From the NCBI GenBank assembly GCA_963693365.1, contig CAVNZM010000005.1, forward strand, positions 3,720,001-3,784,000: 64,000 nucleotides of DNA. The letters are read 5' to 3'. The translations under genes were made by a program, and so were the position numbers. Source of the stretch: Amoebidium appalachense. Taxonomy: Eukaryota; Ichthyosporea. Numbering within the stretch: position 1 is the first letter of the stretch; each line of letters opens with the position of its first letter. Below, piece by piece: positions 1 through 12,808 of this stretch. Under the pieces are notes generated by a model. That model did no database searches, had not been told where the DNA came from, and worked only from the letters and a program-made list of their open reading frames with translations.

Positions 1-456
1 CTCCATGCTTGCTCCTTATGGTAACACCCTCCCTACCTTCTCCCCCCCACTCCCCCCCCCCTCCTCTCCCTCCCCCCCCCCTCCTCCCACGTTTCCCTTT
101 TACTTATGTTGCTTATATTGTGTGTGTACCTTTTTGTGGATCCGCTATGATTTGTTGTGAATTTGTGCTTCATACCTATGTACCATATTCCATCCCTCCC
201 CCCCCCCCCCCCTCTCCCATTCTCCTCCTCCCTTCCCCCTCTCTTTCCATTCCCTTTATATTTATATCCCCTTTGCTCATGACTGAAAAAGAAGGAAAGG
301 GAGATCACTGTCAGATGGTAGGTGCCTGGGTGCGTGTGGGGGAGAAGCGGGATATTTGGGGGGGAGAGGATGGGGGGGGGGAGGGGGGAGGAGGTTGGGA
401 AGGGGGACTTTGCTGAAAGAGATGGAACCTGTGTTGATTGTGGATACATGATACAG

Positions 457-1748
457 CCAATCAGCTTCGAGAGATCCGGGCCAAGCTGCAGCGGCTGCCA
501 AAGTCCAAAGTCAAAATCCTCGAAAAGACTCTTGCTGACGTAGAGACATCCAGGGTGGGTCTCTTGTTTCTGTCTTTTGTTGCCTTCATCTCTGCGTTCT
601 CTCTGGTGTTATCTGCCATTCCTCCCTTCCAACCTCCCATCCCCCGACTCCCTACTCCCTCCCCCTTCCCCCCCCCCCCCCCCTCCCCCCCCCCCCCCGA
701 ACTGCCTCTTCTCCCCCTCCACTCCCCACCCTCCCTCCACCCTTCCCCCTTCCCCCATTCCCCTTTCCCCCGGGGGCGTTCCCCAACACAACATCACTCA
801 CACTATTCCGAATAAGAGGGGAGGGGGGGGGGGGGGGGGGGTAAAAGAGAAAAAGGAAAAACACGACGTATGTTATTGATTTTGGGGGGGGGGGGGGTCC
901 TATGACTGGCGGCTGCCAGTACACAAACAACTGGCTGGTTAATTTGCTGTTGGTGTCAGACGTTGTGCACTACTAAGCACTGTTGTTGTTTAGTGTTAAT
1001 CGGTGTCTGTTAGTGTTGAAGAGCGAACGTAGCCAACAGCCCCCAACCATACGTGCCTTCATTAATAGATAAACCATAATAGTCTGACCTAATTCATTGT
1101 AGTTGGTTGCAATTGGCACATATGTTGAAGGTTGGTGGCCTAATTAACCACTGTGATTCGTAGGTGTTAAAGGTGTGCTTAACTAACCACTGTGATTCGT
1201 AGGTGTTAAAGGTGTGCTTAACTAACCACTGTGATTCGTAGGTGTTAAAGGTGTGCTTAACTAACCACTGTGATTCGTAGGTCTTAAAGGTGTGCTTAAC
1301 TAACCACTGTGATTCGTAGGTGTTAAAGGTGTGCTTAACTAACCACTGTGATTCGTAGGTGTTAAAGGTGTGCTTAACTAACCACTGTGATTCGTAGGTG
1401 TTAAAGGTGTGGTTAACTAACCACTGTGATTCGTAGAAGTCTAAGGTGTGTTTGTCTAACCGCTATGATTGGTTGGTGTTTAAGGCTGGGGAGCGCACAG
1501 CCAGCATCCAGGAGCTGTTTGTTGCCATCTCGGGCATATCCGACAGTCTTCAGAGCGGCTCCAACAGCAAGGAGTACCGTGACATCATGAGGTCTGCCTT
1601 TAACACACGCCCCTTCCTCCTCCTTCCACCCATTCCGCACACTTGCAAAGCTCTATTCCTCTGCTCTATTCTTGTTTGGTTTCATACAACTTTCAATTTC
1701 TTTTACCTCCTGGTTTTTGCCCGCTCTAGCTGCTCTGTTGCTCCAGCC

Positions 1749-1789
<41 letters not shown>

Positions 1790-2029
1790 CCTCCCTGCAT
1801 GGATATGGGTGCTCGCAAATGCTCATGGCCATGCACACAAGCACACACTCAGACACACACGGTCGCCTGCACGAACACACACATGCTTGCATGCTCACAT
1901 GCACACGCACATGCACATGCGTGCACACACACCCACACAAGCTCACGAACACACGTACGCGCACAGTAAGCTCACAAACACAAGCATGCATACACACTAA
2001 CACACACTTACGCACAAGGCGCGTGCGCG

Positions 2030-2094
<65 letters not shown>

Positions 2095-2567
2095 ACATAT
2101 GCACCTGTGCCCACACTCACACATGCAGGCACACGAACACATGCTGCACAAGCACATACACACCCTACCTTTCGCTTGCTGACACTGTCACCCACAGTAC
2201 ACTCTTCAAGATGTACCAAGACCACCCACTTGCAGATCGGAGGGGTGGATCGGACCAATCAATCGACTCGGTGGGCAGTGCACAGGTATACCGTTTCGTT
2301 GATTGGATACGTGTCACACATTTTAGGTAGCCATTTAGTGGAAATGACACGAGGTCGGCCGAGACACTGAGATTATAAGAGAAAGGAATTGTTTTTGGTT
2401 CAGGGTAAGGCAGCGAAAGGGAGGCGATCGGGTAGGAGCTAGTAATGCATGTCTACACACGCAATCTTCCTGCTACCTTCCCTCCCTCCCTCCCTCCCTC
2501 CCTCCCCCCCCTCCCCCCCCCCCCCCCAAAAAAAACCTCCCCTTTCTTTTTCTCCCTTAGTTCGCAC

Positions 2568-2638
<71 letters not shown>

Positions 2639-2696
2639 AAACAAACACATGAACACACAGACATACATAAACACACACACACGCACACACATGCGT

Positions 2697-2768
<72 letters not shown>

Positions 2769-4463
2769 ACCCACACACACACCCACACACACACGAACCA
2801 GCCATAGACGTGATCACACATGGACTCACTCTTTCCTTCTCCTCGTTTTAAGATTTTTTTTGTCCCGTGCGCATCTTTCCACCTCACTCTCGGTTCCAGG
2901 TGCAGCTTTTCTCCGTCTGCCTCGTGTGGTCCGATTTTGACCACATACATTATACTCCCTGTCCCCCCCTTACCCCCCCCCCCCCCCCCCCCATACACCC
3001 CTATCCCCATCCCCCCCCCCCCCCCCATCCCCCACCCTCCACCTAACATACTCTCACATACCACAGTGCGGACAGACTGAGTGCCAAGATACAATGGACG
3101 AAAAGACATACCAAGAGTTCAAAGAGCTATCAAACACCCTCTTGCGTAAGCATCCCCCCCCCCCCCCCCCCCCCCGTTCTACCCATACATCCTCACATCC
3201 TTTCTTTCAGCCGTTCATTTCACCCGCTCTTTCTGCCTCTCTCTCAGCCCTCCTCCCCCTCCCCCCCCTCCCCCCTCCGCCCTCCCCTCACCTCCCCCCC
3301 CCCCCCCCCCAACCCTCCAATCACCCACTCCTCGTACGTTTGTTTGACAGTGGTATCTTGATTGTTCTTTTACGGTGTCGATGCCATTGCCTTCGACATT
3401 AAGACGTCTGTGACATCTTAATAAACCTTACACTTAGCCGTTGAGTCAACTGCAAAATCTTGACTAGAATTAACCCATTTATTTTTGGCTAATGCCTGAA
3501 GTTATTAGATATTGTGATTAATGTTTGTGCCACATACAGAGAAAGGAGCCGAATCGAGACAGAGTCTTGAGCGTGTTCTCACCCTTCAGCATCAGGAAAA
3601 CCCAGGCAAGTGCACAGATAGCGACCCCCCTCCCCCCCCCACCCCCTCCCCCCTCTCCCTCCTCCTCCCTTCCTCCCTTCCTCCCCCCTCCTAATTTGTA
3701 AATAGGCTGAACTTAGATGGTTATAACGCTGCCTCTCCCCCCCCCCCCCCCCTCCTCCCCTCCCTCCCCCTTCCTCCCCCCTCCCCCTTCCCCAACACAC
3801 ACACAGACAAACAAACTAGTGTTCCTGAGACCCCCCCCCCCCCCTTCCCCTCTCCTCTCCCCCCCCCCCCCCCAGAAAAAAAAACAAAAAACTCTGTGAT
3901 TGCTTCGAACGCTGCTTCCCACCTCCCCCCCCCCCCCCCCCCCCCCCCCCCGGCCACCAAAAAAAAGAAAAGAAAAAGGAAGGAAGGAAAAAAACATACA
4001 TGACTGAGACAGAGTACAGCAACATGCTTTTCAAAGTATGTGTTGTGTTGTCTGTCATGAATCTTCATATTGTAGGCTTAGAAGCGCATTCGCTCCCCAC
4101 TCCCCCCCTCCCCCCCCCCCCCCCACCTCCCCCTCCCCCCTCCCCCCCACCCCAAACCCCCCCCCCCCCCCGCCCCCCTCCCGACCGCCTGCCCGCGGTT
4201 CAAAGAATGGCGGCCTCTAGTAATGCGTCATCCGCCTCAGTGTGTGTGTATCTTTTACATATCTGCATTATAAGTCCCGTAGTGAACTTTTATTTCACAA
4301 TGTGTAGTAAGTTCTAACCTTCCGTCTCCCTCCCATATCCCTCCCCTCCTCTCCTCCCACTCCCCCCCCCCTCTCTTCCCCCTCTCTCACACACATACAA
4401 ATTCACACCCATGCCCCATCCTTGCTCCTTCTGCCCATTCCCTCTCCCCCACCGCTCTCTGAT

Positions 4464-4497
<34 letters not shown>

Positions 4498-6719
4498 AGA
4501 CAAACACACACATCCCATCCCCCCCCCCTTCCCCTCCCCCCCCCCCCCACACACACACACACACACATCATAACTGCCACCACACCCACCAGGTCTCGAA
4601 GGAGTCGACTCATTCATCGAAGGAAGCATAGTACCGGGTCCCGTCATAGCAGGCGGGTGTGAGTGGCAGAGGGGAAGAGATGTGACGTCATGCAACTACT
4701 GCAACGTGGGGTTTTCGATCCAAAAGAGAAGACACCACTGCAGGCACTGCGGGCTGATATTCTGCGCCGATTGCTCAAACAACACCGATACGATCCCTGG
4801 AATCGGGTGTGTGTTGTGGGTTTCTATTTGGGCAACCTACTTACCTCCCCCCTCCCCCCTCCCCCCGCACTTTTACTCCCCCCGCCCCCCCCTCCCCCCC
4901 CCCCCCACCCACCCATCATCACCATCACCCAAACTCCATCCCCCCCCCCCCCCCCCCCCCCGGATCGCCCCTTTAGGTGCAGGCACACAAAACCCATCAC
5001 CACCAACAACGACGTCCTATTACGCCCTCACATAACTTCTTTGAAAAGACTTAGTATCTACGAACTATTATCACGCATAATCGCTCATTGATTGAAAGAG
5101 CCTCAGCATGCCTGGGCAAGGGAGGGGGGGGGGGGGGGGGGGGGGGGGGGCAACATGAAAATTCTAACACCATGAGTTTTTTTCCGTGAGGAGGGGGAGG
5201 GGAGGGGGAGGGGGGGGGGGGGGGCAACATGAAAACCTAAACGTCATAAAATTGCACATCAGGGTCTCCGAACCGGTGCGCACATGCGACCAGTGCCACC
5301 GTCTTTTGGCTGCGGCCCGTGACACCCCCACCCAGTTCAGTCCTAGATCTGGGCGGCGCAAAAGGGCTTCAACGATTGGTTCAGTGCCAGCCAATCAAAT
5401 CACGGGATCTCCAGGACCGCAGGCGAGATCCAACCTGGGTGTCATGCAGCGGCCTTTGGGCCCAACGACTTCACCAACAACAATTAGGTGGGTGAAGGGG
5501 AGGTCTGTGGGACTTAACTCTCTCTAAACCCTGGATGATCAAAAATGGCTCTGATAATCGGACAGTGTGGCACAATAGTGGTTCCCACCCGGGGAAATGA
5601 AGGGAGGGAGGGAGAGAGGAGGGGGGGGAGAGGTGGGGGGGGGGGGGGGGGGGGGTAAAAATGATAATTGGTGCCACACACGGTGTTGTAGAGATAGGCT
5701 ACGGGTGGCAAATTTTAGTCACCTTTGCTATTGTACTGTCAAACACATACCGAGAGTGACTCAGGTTTGGATTCGATTGCAATCTCAGACGGCTTGCCGG
5801 TGCACCGCCATCACCACTGTCGCAGTCCAGGCGTGGCGTCCAATCATCTTCGAGCAGCAGCAGTCAATACAGCCATCTGATTGGTTTGGACCAGCCCCCA
5901 CCGGATTCGGAAATGAGCCTGTCGGTCGGCAGGGCAACAGGACAGACCCTGGCCTTTGCACGCGCACAAAACCAGCCTGCGGCCACCCCCAGTATTTCGT
6001 GCACGTAAGCCTCCCCCCCCCCCTCCCCCCCCCCCCCATACACCACCACCACCACCACCACACACACACACGTCTTCTTCAATCAAGGGCCTCTCCCCAC
6101 CTGCTCCACCGCGCCTCCTCCTCCCATGCCCTGCTACTCCCCCTCCATGTCCACACACTCGGTTCGCACAGCGTGCAAGTGACGTGCGTACACGATACAG
6201 TCTGCCAAATAATTATTGCCTATTAATGAAGTTGTATTATGCCACGGTGACGAACATATCGGAATCCCTTGCCCTACCCCCCTCCTCTCCCACCCCCTCC
6301 CCCCCCCCCCCCGCCCCTCCCCCCCCACCCTCCACATTGCCCTTGGCAGCTCCAACACATTCAAGCCCAAGCACCCCAGTTGGAGTTACATGGTGCACAT
6401 CCAGCATGTCTTGCGCACACACAAAAAAATATATGCTGGAGCACACACGATCTTGAATGTGCACACCGGGATATTAGGGCCCTCTTATTTGGTATGCAAA
6501 CACAACGGTTTACTCATACACATGCAGCAATGTTTCTAACTTGAACTTCAGACTGTGGAATCGCCGTCACTCGTAGCCTTAGCTAACTTAAAGCCGAACA
6601 AAGCTGACTAACTCGACGACGTATTGATTAATATTTCCTCTCCCAGGTCCCCTGCGGCGATGTCAATATCCAGGCAACGTTCGAACTCTGATTCGATGAG
6701 GCGCATCTTCAACATCTAG
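457..6719 (+). CDS. FYVE zinc-finger protein, 5' end missing
   Basis: Nine in-phase exons are proposed: 457-554, 1485-1591, 2404-2431 (tentative 28-nt exon), 3067-3145, 3540-3605, 4593-4806, 5263-5487, 5789-6004 and 6647-6719 (TAG stop). Together they give 367 residues. Residues about 1-120 are charged and helical (for example SIQELFVAISGISDSLQ and KELSNTLLQKGAESRQSLER), a coiled coil or a syntaxin-like helical bundle. A FYVE domain follows. The C-terminal ~140 residues are Ser/Pro/Arg-rich and end in RQRSNSDSMRRIFNI. FYVE domains bind phosphatidylinositol 3-phosphate, so endosomal membrane is the expected site (family knowledge). The intron after 3605 begins with GCAAGT, a GC-AG type, and the phase on both sides supports it. 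The 5' end lies before the window. The exact family is not recognised. Confidence 0.8.
1137..1460 (+). repeat. 39-bp minisatellite, about eight copies
   Basis: The core GTGATTCGTAG recurs at 1153, 1192, 1231, 1270, 1309, 1348, 1387 and 1426, exactly 39 bp apart, with few substitutions (for example GTCTTAAAG in one copy). The array fills the end of an intron and decays just before the acceptor of the exon at 1485. Confidence 0.95.
2032..2766. repeat. (AC)n blocks in an intron of the FYVE gene
   Basis: Three CA/AC tracts (about 2032-2096, 2571-2631, 2700-2766) are separated by degenerate CA-rich sequence and a CTCC-rich pyrimidine block at 2476-2527. His/Thr or Cys/Val frames here are repeat translations. 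Confidence 0.95.
4593..5487 (+). CDS. FYVE-domain exons of the preceding gene
   Basis: Exon 4593-4806 encodes the first half of the FYVE finger: a W-x4-D lead (EWQRGRD), two CxxC pairs (CNYC and CADC) and the PI3P-binding core RRHHCRHCG. Exon 5263-5487 encodes the last pair in VSEPVRTCDQCHRLL. The junction reads TIPGIG/VSEPVR in phase 2 to 1. All eight zinc ligands and the basic RRHHCR patch are present, so the domain should be functional. Family knowledge: this module docks Vps27, Rabenosyn and EEA1-type proteins on early endosomes. Confidence 0.92.
5121..5240. repeat. G-run module present twice
   Basis: A long G tract followed by GGGGCAACATGAAAA occurs at about 5125-5165 and again at about 5200-5237, inside the intron between the two FYVE exons. 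This is a local tandem duplication of G tract plus unique tag. Confidence 0.75.
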
Positions 6720-7337
6720 AAAAGGCACCAGACGGCCTCTTAAAACCGCCCTCCCTTAGATCATATGAAAATTCTACTCGTCGTCCCTGAGTTCTTCAGA
6801 CCGTAAGCAAGTCATTCGAGTCCGAGTCCCGTCAGACAATCGAATTTGACTGGCAGAGGGCTTATGCATGCAAAATCGTAACGCTGTCAGAACTTCCGCA
6901 GAGAATCGCACACATTGCACACAGTCAGGCACCATCCACTGTGAGCAGCGTAATAATCATTATATACGTATAGATAGATGTAGTCTCACTGAATCATTCT
7001 GTTACAACACACTTGTGTTTTTAACCACCGAAAGCAGCCTACCGTATATATACGTAATACTGTAATTACCGAAGCAATACCTGACGGTCCGTGAATTCCC
7101 AAGTGTCTTATCGTACGAGTGCATGAACAAGGGGGAAATTGGCTCATGATAATAATCTTCGGGGTAGAGCTTCACTCAGAAGGGCCGAAAAATCATGCAC
7201 TGCATCCGCTTTGAGGTCCTGATTACGGTGTATCCAATACAATTTTGCACGTACTAGCTGTGTTCAAGTGTTTCCGGGACACGGTTTCCCTTGGAAGAAT
7301 GACGGGCAGCCCTGGGGTGTGTGGGGGGGTGGTGTGT

Positions 7338-7384
<47 letters not shown>

Positions 7385-9580
7385 GGGGGAGGGAGGGCAC
7401 GCGCCGGCGGAGGGTGGGTGGGGGGTTGGGGGGCCCGGGGAGGGTATGTAATAAGTAAATTGAGTCACTACTATCTATTGAAGTGCTACTGAGCATAGTT
7501 GTGTAACGTAAATGGGGGGCGGGTTGGTGCAATAGCAAGATCTCTGCGTATCAAGCTCCGAGTTGCAGGATCGATTCTGGTTACTTCCGATTTTTGTCTG
7601 CTCGACGGTCCACCAGTCTGGCCGCCCCCTAGAAGCCATCACCCTAGACCACGTCAAGCAGTACCGTACAATTTGTTATCATCCGGTCGCAAGACATGAC
7701 GTCAAGAACAGCACCGGCCCTCAGCTGAGGCTGACGTCGACGGCGCGCGCGCCGCTTGGGCATCCCAGCCCAACGTTCAAGTGGGTCGGAGACCAATCCG
7801 AGTCACCGGCCACGGTTCGGGTCAGCGTCCTGGGCATGGGGTTTTCCCTTTCAAGTCTTTATGTTTGTGTATGTGCAGTCCCGGGTCGCTCCCGGCTGGT
7901 GTTGTTAAAGTGAGCTGTGCTCACTTCCCCACTAGCGTTGCTGCGGCTAGAACCGTGGGATAAAGGCGTAACTAAAATTAGTGCCAGTTGGGGCCGGGTC
8001 AATTAGAATCCTGACTTAAGCTTATGAGTGTCCTATACGGCAGCGACAGACTCATCAGTCATCCTGGTCATGGCGTATACGCTCATGAACCTCGCAATTT
8101 ACTATTTCAGGCCGCCCCTGTAGTACTAATATTATTATCATCTATTTGGACTCGGAAGAACTTAGGCTTTAAGCTGCCTTAGCCAGGAAAACTGAGATAT
8201 CACGCGGTCCAATTAATACGTACAGTGTACACTGTGTATATGGTCGAACAAGACGGTGTTGAGTCAGTGCCACGGACCTTATGTAGAAAGAGTGCGGACT
8301 TCCAGCAGTCCAGCGCCAGCACTTGGCACAGGCCAGACAGGCATCATGCATGAGCTTGAGCTGATAACAGTGCACGCCACTAAACTTCCGTCACATGCGG
8401 CTATAGCTAGGGCTATTTCTTATTCCTGGGCCATCGAATGCAAATAGCTCCAGCCAATAGAAAATCGCTGCTGCCGAACCGCTCTCTGGGCCATTCGTTT
8501 TGCTCAAACCTCGGGTTCTGGCATGCAATGTTGCATATATGTGCTGTTGAGTATAAGAATAAACCATTAGCCGGACACGCATGCTTTAGAAAACATCTAC
8601 TATAGGCGGCAGCCGGGTGATCTTTTGCATCTGGCTATGAGGCCAACTGTATGATAACGCGTACGCGTGCCCGGGATAAAAAGCCATGCGTTCATTAGAT
8701 CTAGAAATCTAATTTATTTCAGAGAAGTCTATTCACACGAAGTTTGAATTAGGTGCACAGCCAGAAAGCACAAGAATCGGCATGGTGCGGACGCTCTGCT
8801 TATCGTTTTGTTATGAGCTCCTTTCTCGTACATACTCCGTGTTTTGTTGTTTCTCGATTCTAGAGCACAATCAGCAAGAACACTCGCGGGCGTTCAAAAA
8901 ATAAATAAAATAATCCACCGTAGCCATACAGCACTAGTACTGTAGCAGGTTTTATCAGCCCGATAACAGCAGATGCCGATAGTTCATGTCGATTTAAAAA
9001 TTACAAGCGTTTAGCATTACATTTTTTGGCTTGTTTATTACATTAATAATTTAATGAATCAATTGTTTGGATTATAGTCACGAAAAGAGAACTACTTGTG
9101 AAGGAATGTGGTTGATTCGCACGGGTACAAACAACTTTCTCATGAATCGTCCACTGCGCATTTCGCAAAAATAACGATTCTCGAAATTTTGAGGCCCCGG
9201 GGCCGGCGTGTTTGGGAACGGGAGCACCACTTAATAATAACACTTAAAAATAGGTAACTATGTAGTATTGATATAACACTCCAAAATAATATATTTTGGC
9301 GTATAGATTCCTTGAGCCCGCCTTTAGTTTTGCTTTGTTTGTGACGAATTAGTAGCGCCTTTAGGTGCCCTAATTTTCAAAGGAAAAAGCAAACTGCTTT
9401 TTCTATCAGCATTTCCCGTGAAGTTTCACTTGACCTTGCCGTGATGAAATAGCGAAAGTTTCAGCTGCGATTCACCGCGCGCTGTCAAGCTTAAGCTGCA
9501 GAGCGCACACACACACACGCCCACCCGACTGTCGGGCCAGTACCGGTATACCACTGACACACCACTCACTTACTCGAGGC
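6720..9580. other. Spacer without recognised genes
   Basis: About 2.9 kb between the FYVE gene and the zinc-finger gene. Composition is balanced, with one G/GT block at 7317-7440 and few other simple repeats. No chain of exon-like frames was found. The 116-codon frame at 7563-7913 shows no family resemblance. A tRNA-like relic is noted at 7513-7600. Confidence 0.6.
7513..7600 (+). repeat. Possible tRNA-derived SINE head (weak)
   Basis: TTGGTGCAATAGCAAG resembles a D-arm/box A, and about 35 bases later GGATCGATTCTGG resembles box B (consensus GGTTCGANTCC). The T-arm stem pairs poorly, so this would be a decayed pol III element, not a working tRNA. A chance match cannot be excluded. Confidence 0.2.
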
Positions 9581-9581
9581 A

Positions 9582-9587
9582 TATAAA
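9582..9587 (+). promoter_or_regulatory. TATA-like box upstream of the zinc-finger gene
   Basis: TATAAA occurs about 350 bp before the first Met. A good acceptor (TTCTCAG, ending at 9917) lies just before that Met, so a non-coding first exon followed by a 5'UTR intron would fit. Transcription start is not shown. Confidence 0.35.
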
Positions 9588-9933
9588 CGTACAATACATA
9601 CGCTTTGCCGAGTGCCTTGTTACTTGCACCGAGTCTTTTATAATTAGTGTTGAAGAGCTTCCTGTTACAGGCAATGTAATGTGACTTTGCCGCACCTGAG
9701 GTTGTTTTGTCACCACAGCAGATTTGCAGTGATCACCCCGAAGTTCTTGAAGCCCGAACGTTCACCCTGGGCATGCAACCCCTAACGTTTTGCTACTTTA
9801 ACTGGTAATATTCGTGTATCCGTGCAAGGCTCTTTGCTTCATCATCACGAAAACTTTTATGGTAATCAATGGAAGTGACCCTACGATGATCATTCAAAAG
9901 TGACTTATCATTCTCAGGTCACGAACGCATGCA

Positions 9934-12719
9934 ATGCGGTCATTGAGCACTCATTCAAACGAAGCATCAGCCATGGACAACACACAGCAGACTGAGTCCC
10001 AAACCCGGAGTTTCTCTCCTCACCCATACTCGGATATGACCGGGAGTCTGGCCCCCCCTGTGCATCACCAGTCAGCGCCCCCCTGCAAGGCCTCCCAAGA
10101 CGCCCCCAGCGGGCTGGGATGCCCGTCAGAGTCGGCAAGGCAAGCCTTCCGCAAACCCTACAAGTCACACGTGCCCAAGTATGTGTGCCTGTGGCCGGGC
10201 TGTGTGACAGCGGAGCGGCCAGGAAAGAAGCATAACATTGAAAGGTGAGTGCCGCTGTTCATGCTAGTAGGGGCACACTGCTGTGACGTGTCCGAGCCTG
10301 AAGGCCAATCATGCGACGATCATGACTCTGAGAATCTGAGATCCACTACCTTTTGCTAGTGGCACTGTGTCAGTATACACTGATATGTTTAGTTCTGAGG
10401 ATCCGATGACTTAGTTTGAACGAAGCCTTCAATAGTTGGAGTGACTGAGTGATCTTCGATCACTGGGACTTCGGGACCTTAGAGTAACATGGCAAGCTTG
10501 GGATTGAGACTTAGTTGGTTAACGGCACCTAGTTACCTGGTGGAGAGAACTTCTTCACGGCCGCTATGGTATGAAGCGCAGGGGCCCTCTTAGTGATACG
10601 CATAGCACTCGTTTTAGGGAGATTAGTCCTGCTGAGAATCCGGGATAATATATCCACCGGGGCTACACTGTTTAAGACATTGCCATGAAGGGGAGGGGGG
10701 GGGGGGGGGGGGTCTCGGGGCGGGGGGAGGAGGGAAGAAACTCTGCCACTGGCACGGACGGTCGGCCCAGGTTTGGTTACATAGCGCCCGGTAACTTAGT
10801 TAGATGCCGGCCCGCCCCAAAATCTAAAGTAAGACTTCTGTGCAGCCAGCCATGCAAGAGCACCATCACCGTGCCGGAGTGCCGTACGGATGGCATGCAA
10901 AGTTTATTGGGTGTTCCTGTGACGGGCTCATATTATTTTGCATTCTCCACCGGGCCCGCCGGGGGTTTCCGCCTCCAGCACCGTATCACTGAAACTGCGC
11001 TAACCATTTTTTTGTTTGTTTTTTGGTTTATTTCAGGCACGTATGGCTACAGCACATGCGCAGGCCCATGCTTCAGTACCGTCAGGCATACTCGGCACGG
11101 GACCACCGCCACCTGGTGGACAAGTACACACACCCATGCAGCAAGGAGGACGTCAGGGCCTTTCTTGCAAAGACCCTCGCACGGGGACTACAGGCAGAGG
11201 AAAGTGACTCGGATGAAGAGACGGTGGCCATGAGACGGAAAACTACACCCAGCCTGAATCCGGAAATTTCACTGGAATTGGCCAATCATGCGACTGCAAA
11301 TCGATCGGCAACGGCACCATTACAACCAATGCCCATGGCCAAGGGGGGGTTTGATGTTTACGAGCGCGAAATTCGAAACGTCAGCATTAACGGTCGGAGT
11401 AATCCACGAGAACGCGAGGGGTTTTTGATGACTGAACAGTCGCAAGGTGAAAGGAGGGATGATGGACATATGGATGTATTTGTTCAGTCACTTGTTTCCA
11501 GGGGGGTCAGATGGAGACCGGCGCTCGGCCGTACGAGAGGGAGGACAGGCGGCTTAACGCGTTTGTCCAAGCCCTTGTCTCAACTGGCCGGAGTATGGAT
11601 GGGTCGGACTCTGTAACGGCGAGCAAAATCATGCAACACACGGAGGCTGCAAGGGGTTTGCCTTCAAGGACTGTTGATGGGATGCCGACAGTGCAGCGTA
11701 CATACTCGGATCCGGCCACATATGCGACATATGGGTACGGGCACCCGACAGACTGCACATGCTACGAGTGCAGCCCCACGGGCCAATCAAACTGCGGGGA
11801 CAGCCGTAACCCTAACCCCCATGTCCTGGCAACGAGGACACCGAGTGACCGTGACATCTTGTTCCCGCAATATGTTTCTCGCGACACCAAGTCTGATCGG
11901 ATTGGGTACCAACCACGCGAGAATGAGTGGAAACGGGAAAAATCCCCTGGGGCTCTGTCGAACAGCCATTACGATCGGCCTTCATCCAACCCCTATTTCC
12001 GGGCTAGCCTCGAAAAGCGCCGCTGCAAATGTGCCTCGTGCCTGTCCCAATCACCGTCAGCGTCGCGGTTCTGCAAATGCAACGAGTGCCTCGACGCAAA
12101 ATTTCTGCAAGAACCCCCCTCACAAGGTGCACAGTCGGTGGGCCGAACCCCAATTTCCGTGTCAATGGCATACGGCACTGGCAGCCCCTCGGGCCTATTA
12201 ACTGCCAGGTACTCGGCTGGCCAGCCCCAGGGACGGCCAAATGGGACCTTAAACTTTGGAAAAAGATTTTCAGATGAATTTTCGGGGGGTTCGCAACAAG
12301 GCAGTTTGAGATCACACAGTGCGGTCGAATTTGGCAGCACATGTTGGGGTGCAGCCTCACAATCCCCCTATGCCAACAACGAATTTGAGGCACCTGCGGG
12401 GTCGTGGCACGGTAATACCAGCATGACGGCTAGCCCGTCCTCCATGCGACTGCATTCAACCTGGGAAAATTTCAGCGAAATGCGTCTGGGGGGAACAGTT
12501 AGATATGGAGACGGGTACCTGCGCACAGATCAGGCCAATTACTATCCCGATATGCAGGCCCAATCCGAGTGGCAGCACGGCACGGATGTACCAGCGAGAG
12601 CAAATTCCGACGTCTCGAATGGACCATACCATGACGAAAAACGTGTTTGGGGGGGTCCTTCGGCCATTATGGCGGGGGGTCCCGATCGGACTGATATGTA
12701 TCCATCATACTCGTACTAG
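9934..12719 (+). CDS. C2H2-type zinc-finger regulator, two exons, frameshifted
   Basis: Exon 1 is 9934-10244 (a better Kozak ATG lies at 9973); exon 2 is 11037-12719 and ends in TAG. The GTGAGT donor and TTTCAG acceptor join in phase 2 inside a single finger: Cys-x4-Cys before the intron (KYVCLWPGC) and His-x4-His after it (RHVWLQH). A Lys/Arg-rich flank precedes the finger and an acidic patch (EESDSDEET) follows. The C-terminal half is Ser/Gly/Tyr-rich and carries three CxCxxC clusters: CTCYEC, CKCASC and CKCNEC. Near 11500 the frame breaks at a run of six G; one extra G would restore a reading frame to the end. With that allowance the protein is about 660 residues. Probable nuclear DNA-binding protein; targets unknown. 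Confidence 0.78.
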
Positions 12720-12802
12720 CTCAATCGAGAGGCTCGGGGCTATCATAAATAACGATGCCATGCACGGTCGCATCATGCGCTACTAGTAGAACAGTCATAA
12801 GT

Positions 12803-12808
12803 AATAAA
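12803..12808 (+). terminator. Poly(A) signal of the zinc-finger gene
   Basis: AATAAA lies 84 bp downstream of the TAG stop at 12717-12719, a usual distance for cleavage and polyadenylation. Confidence 0.5.

Noticed and set aside
1137-1460. CRISPR-like array
   Set aside because: Units are directly adjacent with no unique spacers, and the context is a eukaryotic intron; it is a minisatellite.
2228-2290. 50-nt exon in the FYVE gene
   Set aside because: It has splice-like borders (TTGCAG and GTATAC) but its exit phase does not fit the next exon.
6350-6539. Alternative last exon of the FYVE gene
   Set aside because: It has an acceptor and enters in phase, but the text is unconvincing and the 6647-6719 exon joins 6004 directly in phase with a natural end.
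7563-7913. 116-codon frame after the tRNA-like segment
   Set aside because: No domain, splice sites or promoter; probably chance in GC-rich spacer.
11803-11822. Telomere-like TAACCCTAACCCCC
   Set aside because: A single short occurrence inside a coding exon encoding RNPNPH; coincidence.
11787-12393. Antisense frames across the zinc-finger gene
   Set aside because: Shadows of the real coding frame, which has Cys clusters and a clear stop and poly(A) signal.
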